Shown here: positions 51,708 to 58,769 of the stretch, piece by piece
Numbering within the stretch: position 1 is the stretch's first letter
How the letters are laid out: each line of letters begins with the position of its first letter
Source of the DNA: JAIVJM01 sp963816985
GTDB taxonomy: Bacteria > Acidobacteriota > Blastocatellia > Pyrinomonadales > Pyrinomonadaceae
Assembly: GCA_963816985.1 (NCBI GenBank)
Contig: CAWFMF010000004.1
Span: 4,836,001-4,900,000 of the forward strand
Direction of reading: 5' to 3'
DNA: 64,000 bases
Position numbers and translations under genes: made by a program
Notes under the pieces: model-generated
What the model was told of the DNA's origin: nothing
The model's input: the letters and a program-made list of their open reading frames with translations, nothing else
Database searches by the model: none

Positions 51708-51999
51708 GGGCCGGTAGCTCAGTTGGTAGAGCAGCTGACTCTTAATTATGGGAGCCCCGTCTGGAAACGGGCGGGTGAACAGGCGTCAAAATCGGGGAAC
51801 CCTTCCGCCTTCGGGCGATGGCAATCCCGAACCAAGCCCCGACGAAACGGGGAAGGTGTAGAGACTAGACGGCGCCCACCTAAATCCCGCGAGGGACACG
51901 GTGAAGGGATAGTCCAGACCACGAACCCCGATGAGGGGGCGGCGAAAGTCGAGGTGGTAAGTAATCAGCGGGTCACTGGTTCGAGCCCAGTCCGGCTCA
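51708..51999 (+). tRNA. tRNA-Lys (anticodon CTT), interrupted by a group I intron
   Basis: Exon 1 (51708-51742) and exon 2 (51962-51999) join to a perfect 73-nt cloverleaf. The acceptor is GGGCCGG with CCGGCTC (one G-U), the D-arm GCTC...GAGC, and the anticodon stem GCTGA/TCAGC with loop CTCTTAA. The T-arm is ACTGG/CCAGT and the discriminator A. The insertion falls between the second and third anticodon bases when the junction is placed by the group I rules (U at the end of exon 1, G at the end of the intron). A strong promoter precedes it and a terminator follows. Confidence 0.93.
51743..51961 (+). ncRNA. Group I self-splicing intron (IC3-like) in tRNA-Lys(CUU)
   Basis: The 219-nt intron has the conserved core words: TCAAAATCGGGGAACCC (P3/P4 side), GAACCAAGC, GAAGGTGTAGAGACTAGACG (P6/P7 side), GCGCCCACCTAAAT and GGTGAAGGGATAGTCCAGAC (P7 3' strand). 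These closely follow the Azoarcus-type IC3 tRNA introns. The internal guide GGAG near its start pairs with exon CTCT, leaving the U-G wobble at the 5' splice site, and the intron ends in G. Hairpins CCCGT..ACGGG (P2) and CCCCGACGAAACGGGG (P6a) are visible. There is no internal endonuclease gene. Confidence 0.9.
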
Positions 52000-52010
52000 T
52001 TAATTTACGA

Positions 52011-52041
52011 GGGCGAGTTCAATACTCGCCCTTCTTTTTTT
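52011..52041 (+). terminator. Rho-independent terminator after tRNA-Lys
   Basis: GGGCGAGT (52011-52018) and ACTCGCCC (52024-52031) form a stem, followed by TTCTTTTTTT. It separates the tRNA from the HNH gene. Confidence 0.88.
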
Positions 52042-52106
52042 GCTGATGTAGCTGCGGGCTCTTAAATTTAATTGCGTTGACAGCCCTGCGGTACTAAATT
52101 GCCCCA

Positions 52107-52562
52107 ATGAACAAGACAAAGCTTTGTTCCTCATGCAAAGTACCAAAGGACGTGATTGAGTTCGGAGCCAATAAGGCCCGATTTGACGGCTTGCAAAGCC
52201 AGTGTCGCGTTTGCAAGAGACTGATGCAAAACAGGTGGTATCAAGAACACAGGATTGAGCATCAAGAGCGCGTCAAACGTCGGCGCTTCAATCACCGGGA
52301 CAGCGTCGTAAGTCAGCTCCTTGAGTATTTTAGAGCGCACGCTTGTGTTGATTGTGGTGAATCCGACCCTCTCGTTTTAGAGTTTGACCACGTCAGAGGT
52401 CAGAAGAAACGTGCGATTCAAGATATGGTGAATCGCGGTTACAGATGGCAGACTATTTCAGAGGAAATTGAGAAGTGCGAAGTTCGCTGCGCTAACTGCC
52501 ACCGTCGTAAAACGGCTATCGAATTTGGCTACCGGAAAATCATTCTGGCTCACAACTCTTAA
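52107..52562 (+). CDS. HNH endonuclease with N-terminal zinc finger
   Basis: The 151-residue protein has an N-terminal CxxC...CxxC finger (LCSSCKVPKDVIEFGANKAR, then CRVCKRLMQNRWY). The HNH nuclease core is ACVDCGESDPLVLEFDHVRG followed by KCEVRCANCHRRKTAIEFGY, with the catalytic His in FDHVRG. Codon use and base composition are clearly AT-richer than in the neighbouring genes, which suggests recent acquisition. It lies directly downstream of the intron-bearing tRNA with its own spacer. This family often acts as a homing nuclease in phage and organelle introns; a role in moving the tRNA intron is an inference. Confidence 0.85.
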   Translation: MNKTKLCSSCKVPKDVIEFGANKARFDGLQSQCRVCKRLMQNRWYQEHRIEHQERVKRRRFNHRDSVVSQLLEYFRAHACVDCGESDPLVLEFDHVRGQKKRAIQDMVNRGYRWQTISEEIEKCEVRCANCHRRKTAIEFGYRKIILAHNS

Positions 52563-52943
52563 ACAATCATCTTGTCACAGGTTCGAGCCCTCTCCTGCGC
52601 TTGTTTTCTTTTTCTGCCTTTTACTTTCCCGCCGTCGTGCAAATGCTCCCGATTGAATGTGTTTTCAGTCTGACTCTTTAACAGAGGCGCAGGTGACGGC
52701 TCAGTCGGAGTTGTGTCAAGTTGACGAGTTCGTGTCACTCAAAGTGACATCAGATTGACGAAGCCCGCGCTCACGGCTTCGCCGAGCCTACGATTTTCCC
52801 TGCAAATTCGCGCTTCTCGCGGCGTCGCGGCGGCGGCATAAGGCTTGCCACCATGCGGGTTGCGCCGGTTTTCCTCCCGGCGTGCCCCCTTCCCTCTCAC
52901 CGAACCCGTCTCTGAAACTCTGAGCAATCCTTTTTAGGACTGG
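52563..52943. other. Intergenic region with tRNA-like remnants and a palindrome
   Basis: Just after the HNH stop, 52574-52600 reads GTCACAGGTTCGAGCCC then TCTCCTGCGC, like the T-arm and acceptor 3' strand of a tRNA. At 52687-52710 GCGCAGGTGACGGCTCAGTC resembles a tRNA 5' half whose acceptor would pair with that CCTGCGC. A perfect palindrome, TGTCACT-CAA-AGTGACA, lies at 52733-52749. Base composition is AT-richer up to about 52680. No coding sequence is seen. Confidence 0.5.
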
Positions 52944-55448
52944 ATGGAAAACACCCGTTACAAGAGATTCGCCCGCTATTACATGTGGGCGGTGATTATT
53001 CTGGGGGCGGCTTCGGGGCTCTACAGCGTCTTTAACTTCAACCCGAAGTTCCTCAGTCTCCGGCTCATCCTGCTCCTCATCCTGACGCTCTTTTTCGGCT
53101 CGCGCATCGTCGTCCGCATCCCCCGCGTGAAGGGGCAGATTTCCGTCTCCGACACCTTCATCCTCCTCGCGATGCTGCTCTTCGACGGCGAGGCGGCGAT
53201 TCTGATGGCCGGGGCCGACGCGCTCTGCTCCTCCCTGCGCGTCCGCATGAAGAAGATGACGACGGGCTTCAACACCGGCGTCTTCATCCTCTCGACCTTC
53301 GTCACGGTCTGGGTTCTGCGCTACATCTTCGGCTCCATCCCCGACCTCTCGCGCGACGGCTACACCTCCTACTTCATCGTCGCCGTCTGCCTGATGGGGT
53401 TCGTGCAGTACATCTTCAATTCCGGCCTCGTCGCCGTCGGCGTCGCGCTCAAGGCCGGGCAGCCCGTCTGGCAGATGTGGCGGCAGAACTTCCTCTGGAC
53501 TTCACTGACCTACTTCGCGGGCGCTTCCGCCGCCGGCATCATCGCCAAGCTCGTCGGCCTCTTCGGCCTCTACGCCTTCCTCGCCACCGGCCCGATCATC
53601 GCCGTCATCTACTTCACTTACTGCACCTACCTCCGCAACGTCGAGGCTTCGAACTCGCAGGCCGAACTCGCGCAGCGTCACGCCGAGCAGGTGCAGACGC
53701 ACATGGAGGCCCTGCGTTCGAGCGAGGAGAAGTTCCGCAGCGCCTTCGACTACGCGACCATCGGGATGGCCATCGTCTCGCCCGAAGGCCGCTGGCTTCA
53801 GGTCAACCACTCGCTCTGCGACATCATCGGCTACACGGAGGCCGAGCTTCTGGCCGCGACCTTCCAGGAGATCGCGCACGCCGAAGACCTCGCCAACGTC
53901 CACGAGAACCTCACGCACCTCGTCGAGGGCCGCATCAACTCCTACCAGACCGAGCAGCGCTACGTGCACAAGGCGGGCCGCGAGGTCTGGGTGCACCTCG
54001 GCGCTTCGGTCGTCCACAACTCGCAGGGGCACACGCCCCACCTCATCTTCCAGATTCAGGACATCACCGACCGCAAGCGCGCCGAGGAGCAGCTCCTCCA
54101 CGACGCCTTCCACGACGCCCTGACGGGACTGCCGAACCGCGCGCTCTTCATGGATCACACCAAGATGGCGATCCAACGCTCGCGCCGCGACGAAGGACGG
54201 CTCTTCGCCGCGCTCTTCCTCGACCTCGACCGCTTCAAGGTCATCAACGACTCGCTCGGCCACATGATCGGCGACCAGCTTCTGGTCGGCATCGCGCGCC
54301 GCCTTGAGACTTGTCTCCGGCCCGGCGACACCGTCGCCCGCCTCGGCGGCGACGAGTTCACCATCCTGCTCGAAGACCTCGTCGAGACCGCCGACGCCGT
54401 CGAGGTCGCCGAGCGCGTGCAGGAGATCGTCTCTCAGCCCTTCAACATCGGCGGCCACGAAGTCTTCACCACCGCGAGCATCGGCATCGCGCCGAGCACC
54501 ATCGGCTACGACCACGCCGACGACCTCCTGCGCGACGCCGACACCGCCATGTACCGCGCCAAGCTGCTCGGCAAGAAGCGCCACATCGTCTTCGACAAGG
54601 CGATGCACGAGCGCGCGGTGAAGCTCCTCCAACTCGAAATTGACCTCCGGCGGGCCGTTGACCGCGAGGAGTTCTTCCTCCAGTACCAGCCCATCATCTC
54701 GCTCGACTCCGGCGAGATCAGCGGCTTCGAGGCGCTCATCCGCTGGCAGCACCCGGAGCGCGGATTCGTCGCGCCCAACGAGTTCATCTCCGTCGCCGAA
54801 GAGACCGGCCTCATCATCCCCATCGGCCAGTGGGTCCTGCGCGTGGCCTGCCAGCAGATGCAGCGTTGGCGCGAGCAGTTGACCGACGGGCGCGAGCTGA
54901 CGATGAGCGTCAACCTCTCCGGCAAGCAGTTCTCGCAGCCCGACCTGACCGAGCAGATCGCCTCCATCCTCCGCGAGACGGGACTCCCCTCTTCGTGCCT
55001 CAAGCTCGAAATCACCGAGAGCATGGTGATGGAGAACATAGACACGGCCATCGGGATGCTCACGCAGTTGCGCGCGCTCGGCGTCGAGCTTGCCATTGAC
55101 GACTTCGGGACGGGCTACTCGTCCTTGAGCTACCTCCACCGCTTCCCCATCAACACCCTCAAGATTGACCGCTCGTTCGTCTCGCGGATGCTCGACAACA
55201 ACGAGAACGAGGAGATCGTCCGCACCATCGTCACGCTCGCGCGGAGCCTCGAAATGAACGTCGTCGCCGAGGGCGTCGAGACCACGGGACAGCTCGAACA
55301 ACTGCGTTCGCTGGACTGCGACTACGGGCAGGGCTACCTCTTCTCGAAGCCGCTCCCCATCGCCGAAGCATTCCAGTTGCTCTCGCTCCCGGACATGTAC
55401 AAGGTAATTGCCGACCGGCAGGAGCAGCAGAAGACTCTGGCCGCCTGA
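52944..55448 (+). CDS. Membrane GGDEF/EAL protein with PAS domain (c-di-GMP turnover)
   Basis: The 834-residue protein begins with a six-to-eight-span membrane sensor (YYMWAVIILGAASGLYSVFN, LRLILLLILTLFFGSRIVVR). A PAS domain follows (FRSAFDYATIGMAIVSPEGR) with its PAC segment (ITDRKRAEEQ). The GGDEF domain has an intact site (VARLGGDEFTILLEDLVE). The EAL domain retains its signature GFEALIRWQHPERGFVAPNE, the metal-binding SVNLSGKQFSQ and LKLEITESM, and IDDFGTGYSSLSYL. Both catalytic sites look intact, so it may both make and degrade c-di-GMP. It is followed 14 nt later by an acetyltransferase gene. Confidence 0.95.
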   Translation: MENTRYKRFARYYMWAVIILGAASGLYSVFNFNPKFLSLRLILLLILTLFFGSRIVVRIPRVKGQISVSDTFILLAMLLFDGEAAILMAGADALCSSLRVRMKKMTTGFNTGVFILSTFVTVWVLRYIFGSIPDLSRDGYTSYFIVAVCLMGFVQYIFNSGLVAVGVALKAGQPVWQMWRQNFLWTSLTYFAGASAAGIIAKLVGLFGLYAFLATGPIIAVIYFTYCTYLRNVEASNSQAELAQRHAEQVQTHMEALRSSEEKFRSAFDYATIGMAIVSPEGRWLQVNHSLCDIIGYTEAELLAATFQEIAHAEDLANVHENLTHLVEGRINSYQTEQRYVHKAGREVWVHLGASVVHNSQGHTPHLIFQIQDITDRKRAEEQLLHDAFHDALTGLPNRALFMDHTKMAIQRSRRDEGRLFAALFLDLDRFKVINDSLGHMIGDQLLVGIARRLETCLRPGDTVARLGGDEFTILLEDLVETADAVEVAERVQEIVSQPFNIGGHEVFTTASIGIAPSTIGYDHADDLLRDADTAMYRAKLLGKKRHIVFDKAMHERAVKLLQLEIDLRRAVDREEFFLQYQPIISLDSGEISGFEALIRWQHPERGFVAPNEFISVAEETGLIIPIGQWVLRVACQQMQRWREQLTDGRELTMSVNLSGKQFSQPDLTEQIASILRETGLPSSCLKLEITESMVMENIDTAIGMLTQLRALGVELAIDDFGTGYSSLSYLHRFPINTLKIDRSFVSRMLDNNENEEIVRTIVTLARSLEMNVVAEGVETTGQLEQLRSLDCDYGQGYLFSKPLPIAEAFQLLSLPDMYKVIADRQEQQKTLAA

Positions 55449-55461
55449 GTCAAGGGGAATC

Positions 55462-56082
55462 ATGGGAGCGCTCACCTACAGACAAGCCGAAAGCGTCGCG
55501 CGGGCGGCGCACTCGTTCGACGAACTTGAGACCTCGCGCCTGCGCCTGCGCGTCTTCGCGCCCGGCGACTCCTTCGAGTTCTCCTCCATCACGCGCGACC
55601 CGGAAGTGATGCGCTACATCGGCGAGGGCCGCCCCATCTCCGCCGAGGAGACCGCCGCCAACCTCGACAGCATCATCAACGCCTTCCGGCGGCGCGGCTT
55701 CGGCAGGTGGGCCGTCGTCCACAAAGAGACGGGCCGGCTCATCGGCTACTGCGGCTTCTCGGCTGGCATCTCCGCCGCCGGGATAGAGATTGCCTACATG
55801 CTCGCGCGCCCCTTCTGGGGCCGTGGGCTCGCGACCGAGGCGGCGCGCGCCTGCCTCCGCTACGCGTTCGAGGAGCTGCGGCTCCCCTCCGTCTCCGCCA
55901 TCACGCGCCCCGGCAACCTCCGCTCGCGCCGCGTCATGGAGCACCTCGGCATGAAGTTCCTGTGCGAGGAAGTCTACCTGAGCTACGACTGCGTGCACTA
56001 CGCGATCCGCCGCGACGAGTTCACGCCCGACGACTCGCCATACGTCCTCCACGCCTCCCACGCGCGCGTAGCGTCTGACTGA
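55462..56082 (+). CDS. GNAT acetyltransferase, RimJ/RimL-like
   Basis: ATG 55462 is preceded by AAGGGGAA and lies 14 nt after the GGDEF/EAL gene stop. The protein shows the RimJ-type layout: ETSRLRLRVFAPGDSFEFSS, then DPEVMRYIGEGRPISAEET, GYCGFSAGI, the acetyl-CoA loop IAYMLARPFWGRGLATEAAR and VSAITRPGNLRSRRVMEHLG. Such enzymes acetylate N-terminal amines of ribosomal proteins or small molecules. The acceptor is unknown. Operon membership with a c-di-GMP enzyme gives no obvious functional link. Confidence 0.88.
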   Translation: MGALTYRQAESVARAAHSFDELETSRLRLRVFAPGDSFEFSSITRDPEVMRYIGEGRPISAEETAANLDSIINAFRRRGFGRWAVVHKETGRLIGYCGFSAGISAAGIEIAYMLARPFWGRGLATEAARACLRYAFEELRLPSVSAITRPGNLRSRRVMEHLGMKFLCEEVYLSYDCVHYAIRRDEFTPDDSPYVLHASHARVASD

Positions 56083-56104
56083 ATCTCAGTACATTCGATA
56101 AGAC

Positions 56105-56194
56105 TGTAGGGGCAGGGCTTGTCCCTGCCCGTCTGACGTTAGATTCAAGGTTGAATTAAACGCAAGACGGGCAGGGACAAGCCCTGCCCCTACA
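56105..56194. repeat. Palindromic element, CTGTAGGGGCAGGGC family (copy 2)
   Basis: 30-bp perfect arms, 56105-56134 (beginning TGTAGGGGCAGGGCTTGTCC) and 56165-56194, with a 30-nt spacer. It has the same words as the copy at 49013-49088. It lies directly before the HAD phosphatase gene. Confidence 0.85.
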
Positions 56195-56227
56195 ATTTTG
56201 AAACAGACTCTTTGTAAACTTCGGCGT

Positions 56228-56737
56228 GTGAGTAGCACGACAGCCCTTCAGACTTTCAAACTCTACGTCTTCGACGCCGACGGGACGCTCCGCCGTTCGA
56301 CCGTCCCCGGCAAGCCCTGCCCCAACCGACGCGGCGAGTGGGAGCTGATGCCCGGCGTCCGCGAGCGCCTCGCCGAGATTGAGTGGGGGCCTGCGGGCGC
56401 GCGCTTCGGCGTCGCCACGAATCAGGGCGGCGTCGGCCTCGGCTATCTGACTTTCAAGACCGCCCTCGGAATGCTCGAAGAGATGGTCTTCGAAGCCCTC
56501 GGCGTGCCGCCGCCCGTTGGCTCAATCGAAATCTGCCCGCACGCCCCGCACCTCAAATGCCCCTGCCGCAAGCCCCGCCCCGAAATGCTCCTCAGACTCA
56601 TGCGCCGCTTCCACGCCGAACCGCACGAGACACTCTTCGTCGGCGACATGCCGACCGACGCGGAGACCGCCTTCAACGCCGAGACTCACTTCCTCTGGGC
56701 TCACGAATTTTTCGGCTGGCCGCGACCGGGAGAATGA
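56228..56737 (+). CDS. HAD-IIIA phosphatase (GmhB/HisB-N-like)
   Basis: GTG 56228 is preferred; a TTG at 56198 lies in the palindromic repeat. The nucleophile motif is FDADGTLRRSTVPGKPCPN (DxDGT). Motif II is ATNQGGVGLGYL, the zinc loop is ICPHAPHLKCPCRKPRPEML (CxH...CxC), and motif IV is FVGDMPTDAETAFNAE. The loop is that of heptose-1,7-bisphosphate 7-phosphatase and histidinol-phosphatase, so the substrate is probably a sugar or histidinol phosphate. It is monocistronic. LPS heptose synthesis would agree with lpxC and kdsD in this genome. Confidence 0.85.
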   Translation: MSSTTALQTFKLYVFDADGTLRRSTVPGKPCPNRRGEWELMPGVRERLAEIEWGPAGARFGVATNQGGVGLGYLTFKTALGMLEEMVFEALGVPPPVGSIEICPHAPHLKCPCRKPRPEMLLRLMRRFHAEPHETLFVGDMPTDAETAFNAETHFLWAHEFFGWPRPGE

Positions 56738-56882
56738 GCCCGGCGGCTACCTCATCATCTTCATCCAGCCGTCAATAACAATTCGCTTCACCCCCATCGT
56801 TTAAAAGATTTCCCTCATCAATATTGTTTCATGCATGGGACATTGTTTCACATTCCGCACGTTTCGTGTTATCATTTTTCCT

Positions 56883-57236
56883 ATGAAGACGACAGCGAAG
56901 AAAAAACAAGTCGCACGGATTCAGGACTTCACGCCCGCCGAGCAGCGTTCGGCCCGCGCCGAGCGCGTCAAGGTCTTCGAGGCCGAGCCCTACGGCTGGA
57001 TCGCCCAAACGGAGTCGCCGGGCGCGGGGGCCGGTGAGCGCGGCTACCACCTCTTCCGCGACCCGGAGACGCGCACGCTCGCCTGCACCTGCGCGGACTT
57101 CATCTTCCGCGGCAACGCCGAGCCCGGCTTCGAGTGCAAGCACGTCGCGGCGGTCTTGAAGTTTATCGGGCGGCAGTATCTGAAGAACGAGTACGACCCG
57201 CGCCGCCAGCAACAGCAGCGGGCGCGCGTGGCTTGA
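56883..57236 (+). CDS. SWIM zinc-finger-like protein
   Basis: ATG 56883 starts a 117-residue basic protein. Residues of about 55-95 carry a SWIM-type CxCx(n)CxH site (TRTLACTCADFIF, then GFECKHVAAVLKFIG). The flanks are polar, with a Lys-rich start and a Gln/Arg-rich end. SWIM fingers mediate DNA or protein contacts, often in Shu/ZSWIM- or helicase-associated proteins. A small zinc-ribbon gene follows after 22 nt. A possible -10 TATCAT lies about 11 nt before the ATG, suggesting a very short leader. Confidence 0.8.
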   Translation: MKTTAKKKQVARIQDFTPAEQRSARAERVKVFEAEPYGWIAQTESPGAGAGERGYHLFRDPETRTLACTCADFIFRGNAEPGFECKHVAAVLKFIGRQYLKNEYDPRRQQQQRARVA

Positions 57237-57258
57237 AGTCGGGAGGATTAAAAAAACG

Positions 57259-57447
57259 ATGAGCCGAACTTTTAAATGCGAAGTCTGCCGCAAGGCTTCG
57301 GAGACGCTTCACATGCGCGACCTCGACGGCAAGTGGGTCTGCGCGCACTGCATCCCGGAGCGCGAGCTGAACGCCTGCGAGGGCCTGCGCGAGCGCCTCG
57401 GCCTCCGGCCCGCGCGCGCGACTCAGCAACGCCGCAAGGCCGCCTGA
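57259..57447 (+). CDS. Small zinc-ribbon protein (62 aa)
   Basis: GGGAGGA lies 11 nt before the ATG. The chain begins MSRTFKCEVCRKASETLHMR and continues to WVCAHCIPERELNAC. The two CxxC pairs form a treble-clef or ribbon zinc site. The C-terminal half is Arg-rich and helical. It lies 22 nt after the SWIM gene and is probably co-transcribed. Function is unknown; a nucleic-acid-binding role is inferred from the zinc site and charge. Confidence 0.7.
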   Translation: MSRTFKCEVCRKASETLHMRDLDGKWVCAHCIPERELNACEGLRERLGLRPARATQQRRKAA

Positions 57448-57617
57448 GTCTGAAGCCCAAGTGCCCACCGGAGCGCGTCCGTCCGAGTCTATACTTTAAA
57501 GAATGAGACAGCTTTGAAACGTGCGCTCGCGCTCGTCTGACTCGTCCGAAGTTGCAAATGGAGTAGCGGCGCGCGGTCGGAAGACCGGCGCGGGCCGAGG
57601 GCGAACGGGACCCGGCT

Positions 57618-57857
57618 TTAGTGTGAGACTTTTTTACTGAGGTTCAGACGCTGCCACAGCGCGGACTCGTCCGGGTAGGAGATGCCGTCGGCTTCCCGCA
57701 GGATGAGGGTCGCCTGGAAGATCATGTCCAATTCCTCGTACACCCCGTGGCAGTCAATGCAGCCCGTCAGGTGCGTCCGAACGAAGACGCTCTCCGTCTC
57801 GTCGAGCGTGTTGGCGCGGTATTCGCTGAGCAGTTCAATACTCTTGGCACAGTCCAT
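57618..57857 (-). CDS. Zinc-finger anti-sigma-like protein (zf-HC2)
   Basis: The 79-residue protein contains the anti-sigma zinc finger: MDCAKSIELLSEYRANTLDE, then VFVRTHLTGCIDCHGVYEEL (HxxxCxxC). It has no membrane span, so it would be a soluble anti-sigma factor. It starts 61 nt downstream of the ECF sigma gene at 57919-58503 on the same strand, the usual sigma/anti-sigma order. Confidence 0.85.
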   Translation of the reverse strand: MDCAKSIELLSEYRANTLDETESVFVRTHLTGCIDCHGVYEELDMIFQATLILREADGISYPDESALWQRLNLSKKVSH

Positions 57858-57918
57858 GGGCCGTCCCCTTTAGCGTTTCTCAAGTTGAGGATGTCCGGCG
57901 CAGGTCTTCGCCGGAAGG

Positions 57919-58503
57919 TTATTTAGATGCCGCTTCCTGCTTAATTAATTGCCTCAGCTTCAGGCGGGCCTTGTGTAATTGTGATTTCGAGGTGCCCTCG
58001 GCGATGCCGAGCATGTCGGCGACCTCGTAATGCTCGTAGCCCTCGATGTCGTGCAGGACGAAGACGGTGCGGTAGCCGTTCGGCAACTGCTGCAAGGCCC
58101 TTTCGAGCGCGATGCGGTCAACGACCGGCATCTTGTCGGGGTTCGCCGTCCCCTGCACTATCTGGACGGGCGTCTCGCCCTCCTCGGTCGTCTTCTCGGA
58201 GCGCGTGCTGCGCTTGCGGAAGTGCATCAGGACTTGGTTGACCGTCATCCGGTGCAGCCACGTGGTGAAGGCCGAGTCGCCTCGGAACATCCCGATCTTG
58301 TTGAAGAGTTGGAGGAAGACATCCTGCGTCATGTCCTCGGCCTCGGTCGGGTTGCCCATCATGCGCAGGCAGAGAGCATACACTCTTCGGAAGTGCCGGT
58401 GATAGATTTCCTCGAAGGCCGCCGTGTCGCCCGCCGCCGACTTCTGTGCCAGCTCAAAGTCGGTCGGCTGCTGCGGCGGTTTCTGCGCCTCTGCTACGCT
58501 CAC
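57919..58503 (-). CDS. ECF RNA polymerase sigma factor
   Basis: The 194-residue protein shows region 2 (AAFEEIYHRHFRRVYALCLR, then EAEDMTQDVFLQLFNKIGMF and FTTWLHRMTVNQVLMHFRK) and region 4 (LPNGYRTVFVLHDIEGYEHY, then TSKSQLHKARLKLRQLI). GTG 58503 is used, after AAAGGGAC. It is followed by a zf-HC2 anti-sigma-like gene. This is the second ECF pair in the window; the first (3662-5124) has a membrane anti-sigma, so the two probably respond to different signals. Confidence 0.93.
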   Translation of the reverse strand: MSVAEAQKPPQQPTDFELAQKSAAGDTAAFEEIYHRHFRRVYALCLRMMGNPTEAEDMTQDVFLQLFNKIGMFRGDSAFTTWLHRMTVNQVLMHFRKRSTRSEKTTEEGETPVQIVQGTANPDKMPVVDRIALERALQQLPNGYRTVFVLHDIEGYEHYEVADMLGIAEGTSKSQLHKARLKLRQLIKQEAASK

Positions 58504-58605
58504 TTAATTAAAGTCCCTTTGCTTAAAATTTACGGGGATTATCCACCAATTTCGCGCAAATGGGAAATGGCCGGGGTTGACGCGACTTGAGGCGGCGTCT
58601 CTGGC

Positions 58606-58680
58606 ACAGAACCGCGAGCGGTCTTTCGGGCGGGTTGAGCATCGCCAACGTCAACCCGCTCGCTACCGCTCGCGGTACTG
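58606..58680. repeat. Palindromic intergenic element, ACCGCGAGCGGT family (copy 2)
   Basis: It begins ACAGAACCGCGAGCGGT, has GGGCGGGTTGA and TCAACCCGCTCG in the middle and ends ACCGCTCGCGGTACTG. The word order matches copy 1 at 3436-3511. It lies between rpoD and the ECF sigma gene. Confidence 0.8.
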
Positions 58681-58697
58681 TTTTGTCCTCCCAAACG

Positions 58698-58740
58698 AAA
58701 AGGCCGCAGCAGTTTAACTCCAAACTGTCGCGGCCTTTTT
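58698..58740 (-). terminator. Rho-independent terminator of rpoD
   Basis: AAAAGGCCGC...GCAGTTT pairs with AAACTG...GCGGCCTTTTT across a short loop. T-runs occur on both strands, so it could terminate in either direction. It lies 30 nt after the rpoD stop. Confidence 0.85.
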
Positions 58741-58769
58741 ATCTTTCAAATCAACTCGACGCCGGGCGC

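Noticed and set aside
51723..52046. A 107-codon frame across the tRNA-Lys intron
   Set aside because: It reads through tRNA exons and the structured intron core; no protein features.
53502..55475. A 657-codon minus-strand frame opposite the GGDEF/EAL gene
   Set aside because: It is antisense to a gene with complete PAS, GGDEF and EAL motifs and shows only compositional bias.
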